Positions 8,381-16,274 of a stretch of 64,000 bases of DNA are shown here, in pieces. The notes beneath the pieces were generated by a model, which was not told the DNA's origin, searched no databases, and was given only the letters and a program-made list of their open reading frames with translations. The position numbers were made by a program, and so were the translations under genes. Numbering within the stretch: position 1 is the first letter of the stretch; each line of letters begins with the position of its first letter. Source of the stretch: CATOSP01 sp965237775. GTDB lineage: Bacteria; Chloroflexota; Dehalococcoidia; Lucifugimonadales; UBA3495. Location: positions 3,038,001 through 3,102,000 of the forward strand of contig OZ250155.1 of the NCBI GenBank assembly GCA_965237775.1. Reading direction: 5' to 3'.

Positions 8381-9351
8381 CACAAGCCCACGATCCCGGC
8401 CAGCCCTTTTATTCATCTCTAGTGCATTGCGTGCAGTCTCTGTCCGGCGGATGCCCGGAACGGGAGCTAACTTCCATCCCGCTCACCAAACTGCGGGAAC
8501 TTGCGGCAGCCATGCCGGGCGAGGACCGATCCGCATCGGCGGCGTTGACGCTAAACGACGCCCTTACGCTGATCGAAACGGCCAAGGGACTGCTGGCCGC
8601 GATCCGGAGACCGGGTGGACAGGGCTTGCCCAATTCCCAGGTGGACGCCGCGCTGGACGGACCTCTAGACGACCTCTCCGCCGCAATCGGAGCCGACCTG
8701 CGGCGGCAACAGGCAGACAAGATACGCGGTCTTTACGTCATTATCGACCCCGAGGTAACCGGTGGCAGGGAGCCCCTGGAGATTGCCAGGGCCGCCGTGA
8801 GAGGCGGGGCCGCTATGTTGCAACTCCGGGACAAGCTGAGGGACAAGGGCCAGATTTTGCCTCTGGCGACCTCTCTGCAACAGCTGTGTGAAGAGAACAG
8901 CGTACTGCTTATCGTCAACGACCACGTTGACCTGGCTGCAACCGTCGTATCCGGCGGTGTCCACGTTGGTCAGACCGACATGCCCGTGGCCGAAGTTCGA
9001 AAGTTGCTGGCCCCCCACCAGGTATTGGGCCGGTCCAACCGGGACATCGACCTGCTGATCGAGTCCCAGGAAATGGGGGCCGACCACGTAGCCTTCGGCG
9101 CGATCTACGCCTCCACCACCAAGGGCGGAGGACGGGGCCCCCAGGGGATCGAACCGCTCGTCCGGGCAAGGGCCGCAACCAGTGTCCCGCTGGTGGCCAT
9201 CGGAGGCATAAACGCCGAAAACGTGGCCCCGGTGGTTGAAGCTGGCGCGGACGCAATCTGCGTCACCGCCGCCGTCGGTTCGGCTCCTGAACCGGAAGCC
9301 GCCGCCAGCCAACTGGTGGAAGCCATCCGGGCCGCCGGAGGCAGGGTCTAA
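8377..9351 (+). CDS. thiE: Thiamine-phosphate synthase with N-terminal extension
   Basis: Joins hydroxymethylpyrimidine diphosphate and thiazole phosphate to give thiamine phosphate. The ThiE barrel covers about residues 117-324: GLYVIIDPEV, AAMLQLRDK, LIVNDHVDLA, HVGQTD, GRSNRDID and AIGGINAENV are all present. The first ~115 residues are not part of usual ThiE (~210 residues) and I do not recognise them; they are helical in character (LTKLRELAAAM, LTLNDALTLIETAKGLL). The gene is coupled upstream by ATGA to an FmdB protein and downstream by a one-base overlap to the translin homologue. Confidence 0.9.
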   Translation: MTQAHDPGQPFYSSLVHCVQSLSGGCPERELTSIPLTKLRELAAAMPGEDRSASAALTLNDALTLIETAKGLLAAIRRPGGQGLPNSQVDAALDGPLDDLSAAIGADLRRQQADKIRGLYVIIDPEVTGGREPLEIARAAVRGGAAMLQLRDKLRDKGQILPLATSLQQLCEENSVLLIVNDHVDLAATVVSGGVHVGQTDMPVAEVRKLLAPHQVLGRSNRDIDLLIESQEMGADHVAFGAIYASTTKGGGRGPQGIEPLVRARAATSVPLVAIGGINAENVAPVVEAGADAICVTAAVGSAPEPEAAASQLVEAIRAAGGRV

Positions 9352-9992
9352 TGCCTTCACCCTACAGCTCCGAATTGAACAATATCGGTGTAGAGGCCAT
9401 CGAACGCCTCACCGAGAGAAATCACGCCAGAGAGCGGGGTCTAACCGTTTCCAGAGAAGTAGTGCGCTTCTCCGCCAACGCCATCAGGGCTGTCCACCGT
9501 GAAGACTTCGCAGAAGCCCTCCGATTGATCGGGCTGGCCCGTGAACGGCTTGAAGATACCGCTCCCATCCGCGACGAAAGCCCGGAGATATACTTCGCCG
9601 GTTTCCTCTCCGACGCACGCAAGGAATACGCGGAAGCCAACATCACTCTTGCCGTGATTTCCGGCGATCCTATTCCCCGGTCCGACGACCTTGAGTTGGA
9701 TGCTTCCGCATACCTGAACGGAATGGCAGAGACCATCGGCGAGATCCGGCGTTACATCCTGGATACGCTGCGGCGTGACTCCTTCCACCGCTGCCAGGAG
9801 CTAATGGAGGTCATGGACGAGATTTACAGCGTGCTGGTGACGGTGGACTTCCCCGAGGGAGTGACCGGAGGCCTGCGCCGCAACACCGACCAGATGCGCG
9901 GTGTGTTGGAAAGGACCAGGGGAGACTTGACCATGGCTCTGCGGCAACACCGCCTGGAGCAGCAAATGGCAGAGTGGGAGAAGGGCCGATGA
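9351..9992 (+). CDS. Translin-family protein
   Basis: 213-residue all-helical protein resembling translin/TRAX. The best markers are DDLELDASAYLNGMAETIG near residue 105, GEIRRYILDTLRR and, near the C-terminus, GLRRNTDQMRGVLERTRGDL, matching the translin segments around YLLGLADLIGELRR and LRRKxDxxR. In eukaryotes and archaea translin oligomers bind or cut RNA; bacterial members are little studied. Acidic residues sit where TRAX has catalytic ones (E in NGMAETIGE), but activity cannot be judged by eye. It is coupled (ATGA overlap) to an RNase Z-like hydrolase, which points to an RNA role. Confidence 0.72.
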   Translation: MPSPYSSELNNIGVEAIERLTERNHARERGLTVSREVVRFSANAIRAVHREDFAEALRLIGLARERLEDTAPIRDESPEIYFAGFLSDARKEYAEANITLAVISGDPIPRSDDLELDASAYLNGMAETIGEIRRYILDTLRRDSFHRCQELMEVMDEIYSVLVTVDFPEGVTGGLRRNTDQMRGVLERTRGDLTMALRQHRLEQQMAEWEKGR

Positions 9993-10804
9993 GCCTTGGC
10001 ATAACCTTTCTCGGAACGGGCGCGGGAGGCTCCATACACCGGGGCCACACAGCAATCGCAATTGATTGCGCCGACGGTACAAAGCTGCTGCTGGACGCCA
10101 GTTCCGGCAACACCGTTACCCGCGGCCTGAATGAACTAGGAATGTCCGTCGCGGAGTATCACCACGTTTTGCTCTCCCACCACCACGCCGACCACATGTC
10201 CGGATTGCCCTCGGTACAGTTGGTCCACACGCGGTTCCTGGACGGGAGCCCTCCTCTGGCGGTTTACGGTCCCGGCGAGGTGCTGGAACACGCCGAAGGG
10301 GTGTGCCGGATTCTCTCCCCTGGACTCACCGTGGACCGCCGTGGAGCGATGAACGCCGAAGGCCACCTGGTCATGCGGTGGGAAGCTGTCAGGGACGGAG
10401 AACGAACCCAGTTCGGACCAACTACCTTCGCCTACTGCTTCCCCGCCGACCATATCCCTGGAGCGGTCGGGTACGTAGTCGAAAGCGACGGGGTGAAAGT
10501 AGTCTTCTCCGGTGACACGCGGTATAACCCCACGATCGCCGAGGTTGGACGGGGAGCCCGCATGTTAATTCACGAGGCCTACTCACTCGACCAAGACCAC
10601 GACCAGGCAGTTGCCGCAGCCCATGCCACCGCAGGCGATGCGGCCCGGGTTGCGGCTCAGGCGGGGGTCGACGAACTGATAATCACCCACATCACCAACC
10701 CCTTTCACGAAAACACTCAACCCCTCATTGACGAAGCGCGGCAGCACTTCCAGGGACCCATCTCCACCGCGTTCGACCTGCGGCAAATTACTGTCGATAG
10801 CTGA
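9989..10804 (+). CDS. RNase Z-like metallo-beta-lactamase-fold hydrolase
   Basis: About 271 residues. The N-terminus ITFLGTGAGG and LLSHHHADHMSGLP (the HxHxDH zinc motif) are typical of the RNase Z/arylsulfatase branch; later SGDTRYNPTI, LIHEAYS and ITHITNPF supply further metal ligands. Possible roles are tRNA 3' processing or hydrolysis of a small ester or phosphodiester. ATG at 9989 overlaps the translin stop as ATGA and is preferred to the GTG at 9974. The neighbour suggests RNA as substrate, but this is inference. Confidence 0.82.
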   Translation: MSLGITFLGTGAGGSIHRGHTAIAIDCADGTKLLLDASSGNTVTRGLNELGMSVAEYHHVLLSHHHADHMSGLPSVQLVHTRFLDGSPPLAVYGPGEVLEHAEGVCRILSPGLTVDRRGAMNAEGHLVMRWEAVRDGERTQFGPTTFAYCFPADHIPGAVGYVVESDGVKVVFSGDTRYNPTIAEVGRGARMLIHEAYSLDQDHDQAVAAAHATAGDAARVAAQAGVDELIITHITNPFHENTQPLIDEARQHFQGPISTAFDLRQITVDS

Positions 10805-10970
10805 TAGATTATCGTCGCGGCTTGCCTTATAGTGGTGGCAAGCCCAGTCTCCTCTCCGGCATCTTTGGCCCTGACCCGGACGCTCCTTCTAACTGGGACA
10901 AGCTTGAGCCGGTGGTTGTGTGGGGTAGTGTGCACCAGTCCTGGATAGACGTTTCCTAGGAGCAATTGAC

Positions 10971-12488
10971 GTGTGGGCATCCGCTCAGACCTGCGCTGTG
11001 CTCGGACTCGATGGGTACATCGTAGAAGTAGAAATTGATATCTCCCCGGGTCTTCCCGCCTTTAACATCGTTGGGCTTCCGGACACTGCGGTCCAAGAGG
11101 CCAGGGAAAGAGTCCGCCCGGCGCTGCGCAACAGCGGATTTGAGTTTCCCCTAAAGCGCATCACGGTCAACCTCGCCCCCGCAGACTTGAAAAAGGCAGG
11201 CCCATCCTATGACCTCTCTATCGCCGTCGGCATTCTGCTCTGCACCGGACAGGTCGAGTTGCTGGACGGAAAGGCGATTTTCTTGGGAGAGCTGTCCTTA
11301 GACGGCAGCCTCCGCCACACCACCGGAATTCTCGCGATGGTGTCGGTAGCGCGGGACCAGGGATATTCCACTGTGTACGTGCCCGCGACGGACGCGGAAG
11401 AAGCAGCTTTAGTCGATGGTGTTACGGTGTTTCCCGTCGACAACCTCTTTTCCCTCATAGCCCATTTCCGTGGTGATTCTCCAATCACGCCTATCGCCTG
11501 CCAGGGAGTTGCCGTACCACCTTGTTCCGGTCCCATCGACGGAATGAACCTGGCTGACGTGAAGGGACAGGAACACGCTAAACGCGCACTGGAAGTAGCG
11601 GCTGCTGGGTTTCACAACTTGCTGCTCAACGGACCTCCTGGCAGCGGAAAGACCCTCCTTGCAAGGTGTGTGCCGTCGATCCTGCCACCAATGACCCCGC
11701 CAGAAGCCCTGGAAGTCACCAAGATTTACAGCGTTAGCGGCGACCTTCCCTCGGACAGCCCGCTCATGAACCGCCGCCCCTTCCGCTCCCCCCACTACAC
11801 CATATCCAACGCTGGCCTCGTAGGCGGAGGCCGCAACCTGCGCCCCGGCGAGATTACTATGAGTCATCGGGGAGTCCTGTTCCTGGACGAACTTCCCGAG
11901 TTTAGCCACACAGCCCTCGAGTCTTTGAGGCAACCCTTGGAAGACAAGGTGGTTACAATCAGCCGGGTGGCGGGGACAGTGACTTACCCGGCCAGCTTCA
12001 TGTTCGTGGCTGCGATGAACCCCTGCCCTTGCGGTTATCACACCGACCCAAACAAGGAATGCATCTGCGCTCCGTCGGCGGTGGTCCGATACCAGAAGAA
12101 GGTTAGCGGACCCCTCTTGGACAGGATTGACGTGTTCGTCGAGGTCCCGCCGGTGGAGTACGAAAAGCTGGTGGACACGGAACCGGCGGAAGACTCCTCC
12201 TCCGCCAGGGGCAGGGTCCAGCGTGCCCGAGACGCCCAGCGCGACCGCTTCGATGGAACACCAATGTTGTGCAACGCCGACATGGGTCCGGCGGAAGTTT
12301 GGAAGTCGTGTCCGTTGGACGATCCGGCAAAAAACCTGCTGCAGGCCGCAACCCAACGACTCCACCTCTCCGCACGCGCCTTCCATAGGATCCTTAAGGT
12401 GTCCCGGACCATCGCGGACCTCGACTGCGCCAAGGACATCAGCGTCGCCCATCTCGCGGAGGCGTTGCAGTACCGCTCCCGCAACTAA
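10971..12488 (+). CDS. comM: YifB/ComM-type Mg-chelatase-like AAA+ ATPase
   Basis: 505 residues with the YifB layout: N-terminal ChlI-like domain (VEIDISPGLPAFNIVGLPD), AAA+ core with Walker A GPPGSGKTLLARC near 218 and Walker B LFLDELPEF near 302, a four-cysteine block NPCPCGYHTDPNKECICAP, and the Mg_chelatase_C helical end. The ComM branch is a hexameric helicase that promotes branch migration during natural transformation; elsewhere the role is uncertain. The start is GTG at 10971 after TAGGAG. The 166-base upstream gap holds an 8-bp hairpin (10819-10844) without a T tract. Confidence 0.9.
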   Translation: MWASAQTCAVLGLDGYIVEVEIDISPGLPAFNIVGLPDTAVQEARERVRPALRNSGFEFPLKRITVNLAPADLKKAGPSYDLSIAVGILLCTGQVELLDGKAIFLGELSLDGSLRHTTGILAMVSVARDQGYSTVYVPATDAEEAALVDGVTVFPVDNLFSLIAHFRGDSPITPIACQGVAVPPCSGPIDGMNLADVKGQEHAKRALEVAAAGFHNLLLNGPPGSGKTLLARCVPSILPPMTPPEALEVTKIYSVSGDLPSDSPLMNRRPFRSPHYTISNAGLVGGGRNLRPGEITMSHRGVLFLDELPEFSHTALESLRQPLEDKVVTISRVAGTVTYPASFMFVAAMNPCPCGYHTDPNKECICAPSAVVRYQKKVSGPLLDRIDVFVEVPPVEYEKLVDTEPAEDSSSARGRVQRARDAQRDRFDGTPMLCNADMGPAEVWKSCPLDDPAKNLLQAATQRLHLSARAFHRILKVSRTIADLDCAKDISVAHLAEALQYRSRN

Positions 12489-12538
12489 CCTGACTCTTTC
12501 CCTTGCCACCCCCTTTTCCGGCGGCTATGATTAGTGGC

Positions 12539-13081
12539 ATGGAGCCACGAGACGTAAAATACCAACTTGGGTCCCTTTCCTTCATCGAGCCAAAGACCTT
12601 CGGACAACCCGGACAGCGGACTTTCAACCTGGTCTTCGAATCAGGGGACGCCCGCTGTACAGTTTGGCTGGAAAAAGAACAGTTATTTCAACTGGGAATC
12701 TACCTCCAAGAGGTAGTCCAATCCCTCTCCGAGGAAGATAAAGGCCGCGAGGGCCGACGCCGGGAGTCACGCGCCTCGGGACAGGGCGTATCCCTGGACT
12801 TCAAGGCCGGGCAGGTCTTGTTGAGCCACGACCAGGAGTCCAACTCTTTCCGCCTTCTGGCCTACGAGATAGAGGAGCAGGAGCAGGAGCAAGAGGGGGA
12901 CAAGGAACCTGAGTCTGTCGGATTCTGGATCGACGTGCCCCAGGCGGAGACGTTGTCCCAGGAAGCCCTTCGAATCTGTGCCGCGGGCCGTCCTCGCTGT
13001 ATCCTGTGTGGACAGCCAATCAATCCCGACGGCCACAACTGTCCCCGGGCAAATGGCCATGCGGTCCTGGAGACGGGCTGA
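12539..13081 (+). CDS. DUF3090 family protein
   Basis: 180 residues, recognised as DUF3090 from the N-terminal block LGSLSFIEPKTFGQPGQRTF and LWLEKEQL-like VWLEKEQLFQLG, plus the C-terminal zinc-ligand-like CILCGQPINPDGHNCPRANGH. The middle (about residues 115-125) is a Glu/Gln run that looks like a flexible linker. The function is unknown. The family is usually encoded next to the SCO1664-type gene, as here, which supports both calls. ATG at 12539 or 12527 could be the start; neither has a strong ribosome-binding site. Confidence 0.8.
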   Translation: MEPRDVKYQLGSLSFIEPKTFGQPGQRTFNLVFESGDARCTVWLEKEQLFQLGIYLQEVVQSLSEEDKGREGRRRESRASGQGVSLDFKAGQVLLSHDQESNSFRLLAYEIEEQEQEQEGDKEPESVGFWIDVPQAETLSQEALRICAAGRPRCILCGQPINPDGHNCPRANGHAVLETG

Positions 13082-13111
13082 CCAACGCCCAAAAAGCTAC
13101 AAGGGTAACCC

Positions 13112-13831
13112 GTGATAGTCGACCCATCCACTGTCGAGTTGATTAGACAAGGCGAGATCGTCAGTTGTCAGCTCACCCCATCGGGTTCCAACTACACATT
13201 TCTGTCCCAACTCCAACTGGATGGGCGCACCGGCCTGGCGATCTACAAACCCAGGGACGGAGAGGCTCCCCTCTGGGACTTCCCAACCGGGACTCTCTAT
13301 AAGCGGGAGTACGCCGCGTACCTTCTGAGCCAGGTCCTCGGTTGGGATTTCATTCCCTACACAATCATCCGGGACGGGCCCTATGGTATTGGCTCCGTCC
13401 AAGAATTTATCGAACACGACCCCCGGCAGAACTACTACAGTCTGCAAGAAGATGCCGGACCTCAGCTTCAGACAATTGCGTGCTTCGACCTGGTAGCCAA
13501 CAGCACAGACCGCAAGGCCAATCACCTGATCATGGGTGAGGACGGCAAGCTCTGGAGCATCGACCACGGCCTGACGTTCCACTCGGACCTCAAGATTCGC
13601 ACCGTGATTTGGGACTTCTCGGGAGAACCCATCCCGAAAGAGCATCTGTCAACGTTGCGCAGGTTTCAAAAGCAACTCCACCGCCCAAATGGCCGAATTC
13701 AAGAATTACTGGACTTGCTCCTTCCCGAGGAGGTCTCGGCCCTGTCCCGCCGCGTGGAATGGATCCTAGAGGAAGGGGATTTTCCGGGGATGCCGGGGAG
13801 GTCTGGCAAGCGCCGCCGTCGTCGAGAGTGA
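13112..13831 (+). CDS. SCO1664-type kinase-like protein
   Basis: 239 residues, GTG start. It carries a distant PI3/4-kinase-like core: LAIYKPRDGE (nucleotide-binding Lys), REYAAYLLSQVLGWDF, then FDLVANSTDRKANHLI and WSIDHGLTF, resembling the catalytic NxDR..N and metal-binding D segments. It ends in a basic tail KRRRRRE. In actinobacteria the same kind of gene sits beside DUF3090. The substrate is unknown. It lies 30 bases downstream of the DUF3090 gene. Confidence 0.8.
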   Translation: MIVDPSTVELIRQGEIVSCQLTPSGSNYTFLSQLQLDGRTGLAIYKPRDGEAPLWDFPTGTLYKREYAAYLLSQVLGWDFIPYTIIRDGPYGIGSVQEFIEHDPRQNYYSLQEDAGPQLQTIACFDLVANSTDRKANHLIMGEDGKLWSIDHGLTFHSDLKIRTVIWDFSGEPIPKEHLSTLRRFQKQLHRPNGRIQELLDLLLPEEVSALSRRVEWILEEGDFPGMPGRSGKRRRRRE

Positions 13832-13878
13832 CTCAGCCGGACCAAGTTTGGGTCAGGGGTTCGGACCGGCAGGCGGGT

Positions 13879-15072
13879 TTAGTCGAGGAAGTGCCGCGCG
13901 GCCTCTTCCGAGACCCTGCGATGCACTTCCTGGAGCGGGATATCCGTTTCGACGGCGATGCGGCGGCAGTCTTCATACTCCGGCGCGGCCCCGATGGCGT
14001 TCCCACCGACGTACTTCACCTTGACCGAGACCATTCCCAAGCTGGACTCCATCGCCACATTTCGACGTTCGGCGGCATAGCGCTCGACCGGGCGGGTCCT
14101 TACTCCCAGGGTAGGCGTCTCCCGCAGCACAAGTTCGCAGGCGGCTTCTTCCAACTCGGCGGGGATAAGCGCTGAAAGGACGACGCCGGGCCGGTTTTTC
14201 TTCATCTGGATCGGCGAATACCAAACGTCCAGGGCGCCAAGGTCGAACAGACGCTCTTGGGCGTATCCCACCACCACGCCGGTAACATCGTCCATGTTCG
14301 TTTCCAGAAGCACGATGTTTCCCTGACGGGGCGCGAACCCGGAGGAGGCGGCATCACCAAGCCAGACCCGCACCACGTTGGGGAAGTTCTCCGGGTCCTT
14401 GGATCCCAGTCCGACCCCAACGGCCTCGACCGAAAAGGCGGGACGATGAAATTCGGCAAGTGAAGTCATCAGCGCGGCCCCCGTGGGGGTGGTGAGCTCC
14501 CCAGCCCCTTTGAAGATGTCCCGGTCCTCGGCAACCGGAGCGCCAGCCATGGCCACCAACTCCAAAGTCGCCGGGGCGGGGTTGGAATAACCGCCATGCC
14601 AACGGGGCGGTTCCGAAGCGCCCAGCACAAGGGGAGCCGCGTACACGCTATCGACTCCCAGCCGGTCCAACCCCGTGACGAAACCCACGACGTCCACCAA
14701 GGTGTCGATGCTCCCCAGTTCCTCAAGTTCCAACGACTCGGCGGGCTCCCCGTGGACACGGGCCTCGGCCCTCCACAAGTTCTCCAACACCTGGCAGGAC
14801 CTGTCTTTGGCCTGCTGCGGTAGGTCGCTACGGCGAACGGAGTCCAGCAGCCACCGGGGTGAGTAACGCGCCGGGTCCGCCACGTGGACGGCCAACTTCG
14901 TGCCCCGGACTTCCTTGCGGGTCTCCTGGGCGACGCTGATATCCCAGCCGGAGAGATGCAGTTTCGCCAGGTCTTCTCGCAGCACATCCACACTCAACCC
15001 CAGGTCGAGCAACGCCGCCAGGAGCATATCTCCGCTGGCCCCGCCGATGGGCTGGATGTAGGCTACACGCAC
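13879..15072 (-). CDS. larC: Nickel-pincer cofactor synthesis protein LarC
   Basis: 397 residues with the N-terminal IGGASGDMLLAALLDLG signature of LarC/DUF111, the CTP-dependent enzyme that inserts nickel into the pincer nucleotide cofactor of lactate racemase and related epimerases. The frame is continuous, whereas some bacteria split it as larC1/larC2 with a programmed frameshift. LarB and LarE are not in the window, so the pathway cannot be confirmed here. Start GTG at 15072, 34 bases after the ychF stop on the same strand. Confidence 0.85.
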   Translation of the reverse strand: MRVAYIQPIGGASGDMLLAALLDLGLSVDVLREDLAKLHLSGWDISVAQETRKEVRGTKLAVHVADPARYSPRWLLDSVRRSDLPQQAKDRSCQVLENLWRAEARVHGEPAESLELEELGSIDTLVDVVGFVTGLDRLGVDSVYAAPLVLGASEPPRWHGGYSNPAPATLELVAMAGAPVAEDRDIFKGAGELTTPTGAALMTSLAEFHRPAFSVEAVGVGLGSKDPENFPNVVRVWLGDAASSGFAPRQGNIVLLETNMDDVTGVVVGYAQERLFDLGALDVWYSPIQMKKNRPGVVLSALIPAELEEAACELVLRETPTLGVRTRPVERYAAERRNVAMESSLGMVSVKVKYVGGNAIGAAPEYEDCRRIAVETDIPLQEVHRRVSEEAARHFLD

Positions 15073-15106
15073 CGCTGTCCTATCACGGGAGTCGTATCTA
15101 GGAACG

Positions 15107-16195
15107 CTAAACGTTAACCAGGAAGTTGATGACGTCCCCGTCTCTCACCAGGTAGGTCTTTCCTTCGGCGCGCACCACACCTTCCCTGCGTCCCTGGGTG
15201 ATGCTGCCGCACCGCACAAGGTCGTCATAGGGGATCACCTCGGCGCGGACAAACCCCCGTTGAAAGTCGGAGTGAATAGTGCCCGCGGCCTCCTGGGCCG
15301 GTAGCCCCGAGGGAATGCTCCATGCCCTGACTTCATCGTCGCCAACAGTGAGAAATGACACCAACCCAAGGGTCTCATAGCAGGTCCGGATGACCTGGGA
15401 CGTGGCGGCTTCGCCAACTCTCAGTTCTTCCCGGAACTCCAACTGCTCTTCCTCGCTCATCAACGCCAGGTCTTCTTCGAGTCTACCGCAAAGGTTGACC
15501 TCGCCGAGGCCCTCCACTGCCGCCGGGTCCAGTCCCAACTGCTCAAGGCGGATAGCCGAGGCATCTTCGTCGTCATTGAAGGCAACGATGACCGGTTTGC
15601 TGGTGAATAGCTGGTAAGCTCTGACCAGTTCCGCTTCGGAGTCGGACAAGACCTGGCCCCGAACCGGAACGTCGCCTTCCATCCCCTGCTTGACCTTCAC
15701 CACAGCGTCCATCTGCCGTTCGAAAAGTGGGCGTTCGGCGGGTTTGGCCTTCTTGATGCCATCTTCCTGGCGTTGGACGCCGCGTTCCAAGACCTCGAGA
15801 TCGGCCAGCATGAGTTCCCCAAGCACAGCCTTGAGGTCTCGTCCCGGGTCAACTTCTCCAAGAGGGTGATGGACCGAAGGGTTGGAGAATGTGCGGATAA
15901 CCACGAGGAAAGCGTCAACGGTTTGGAGCGTGTTCCGAATCCTACCGCCGATGTCGAAGGAATTGCTGGGACCTTCCGTGCCGCCCCAGTCGAAGAACCG
16001 GATTTCCGGGTAAATGTTTTTCCGCGGGCTGTACATCTCGGCAAGGATGCCGACTCGGGGATCGGGCACCTTGACCACACCCACTCGGGTCCCCCCTCCA
16101 GGCCCGCCTGTGGAGGCCGCGCCATGACCGGCTGTGAGAGCGTTGAAGAGGGTGGTTTTGCCGCTTCTTGGTAGTCCGATTAGCGCCAGGTCCAT
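15107..16195 (-). CDS. ychF: Divergent YchF-like P-loop GTPase/ATPase
   Basis: 362 residues. The C-terminal two-thirds match YchF well: LVSFLTVGDDEVRAWSIPSG, AAGTIHSDFQRGFVRAEVI and the TGS-type end LVRDGDVINFLVNV. The nucleotide-binding end is unusual: the P-loop reads GLPRSGKTTLFNAL where YchF usually has NVGKS, the G3 region reads FFDWGGTEGPSN instead of D(I/V)AGLV, and the G4 region is FNDDEDAS. It may bind nucleotide differently from canonical YchF/OLA1. ATG at 16195 is favoured because a TATAAT lies 6 bases upstream and upstream residues have no family match. Confidence 0.87.
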   Translation of the reverse strand: MDLALIGLPRSGKTTLFNALTAGHGAASTGGPGGGTRVGVVKVPDPRVGILAEMYSPRKNIYPEIRFFDWGGTEGPSNSFDIGGRIRNTLQTVDAFLVVIRTFSNPSVHHPLGEVDPGRDLKAVLGELMLADLEVLERGVQRQEDGIKKAKPAERPLFERQMDAVVKVKQGMEGDVPVRGQVLSDSEAELVRAYQLFTSKPVIVAFNDDEDASAIRLEQLGLDPAAVEGLGEVNLCGRLEEDLALMSEEEQLEFREELRVGEAATSQVIRTCYETLGLVSFLTVGDDEVRAWSIPSGLPAQEAAGTIHSDFQRGFVRAEVIPYDDLVRCGSITQGRREGVVRAEGKTYLVRDGDVINFLVNV

Positions 16196-16201
16196 GTTTA
16201 G

Positions 16202-16207
16202 ATTATA
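16202..16207 (-). promoter_or_regulatory. -10 box placing ychF on a leaderless mRNA
   Basis: TATAAT on the minus strand ends 6 bases before the ychF ATG, so transcription would start at or next to the A of the start codon. No good -35 hexamer is visible at 17-18 bases upstream. Confidence 0.5.
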
Positions 16208-16274
16208 CACCCGCATCCGCCGCGGACTGGATTCGGCCCAGCCTTCTGGCGGAGATTCTTGGTCCCCAGGTATC

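Noticed and set aside
10819..10844. 8-bp hairpin as terminator after the RNase Z-like gene
   Set aside because: No T tract follows, so I do not call it a terminator; it could be a leader element of comM but nothing supports that.
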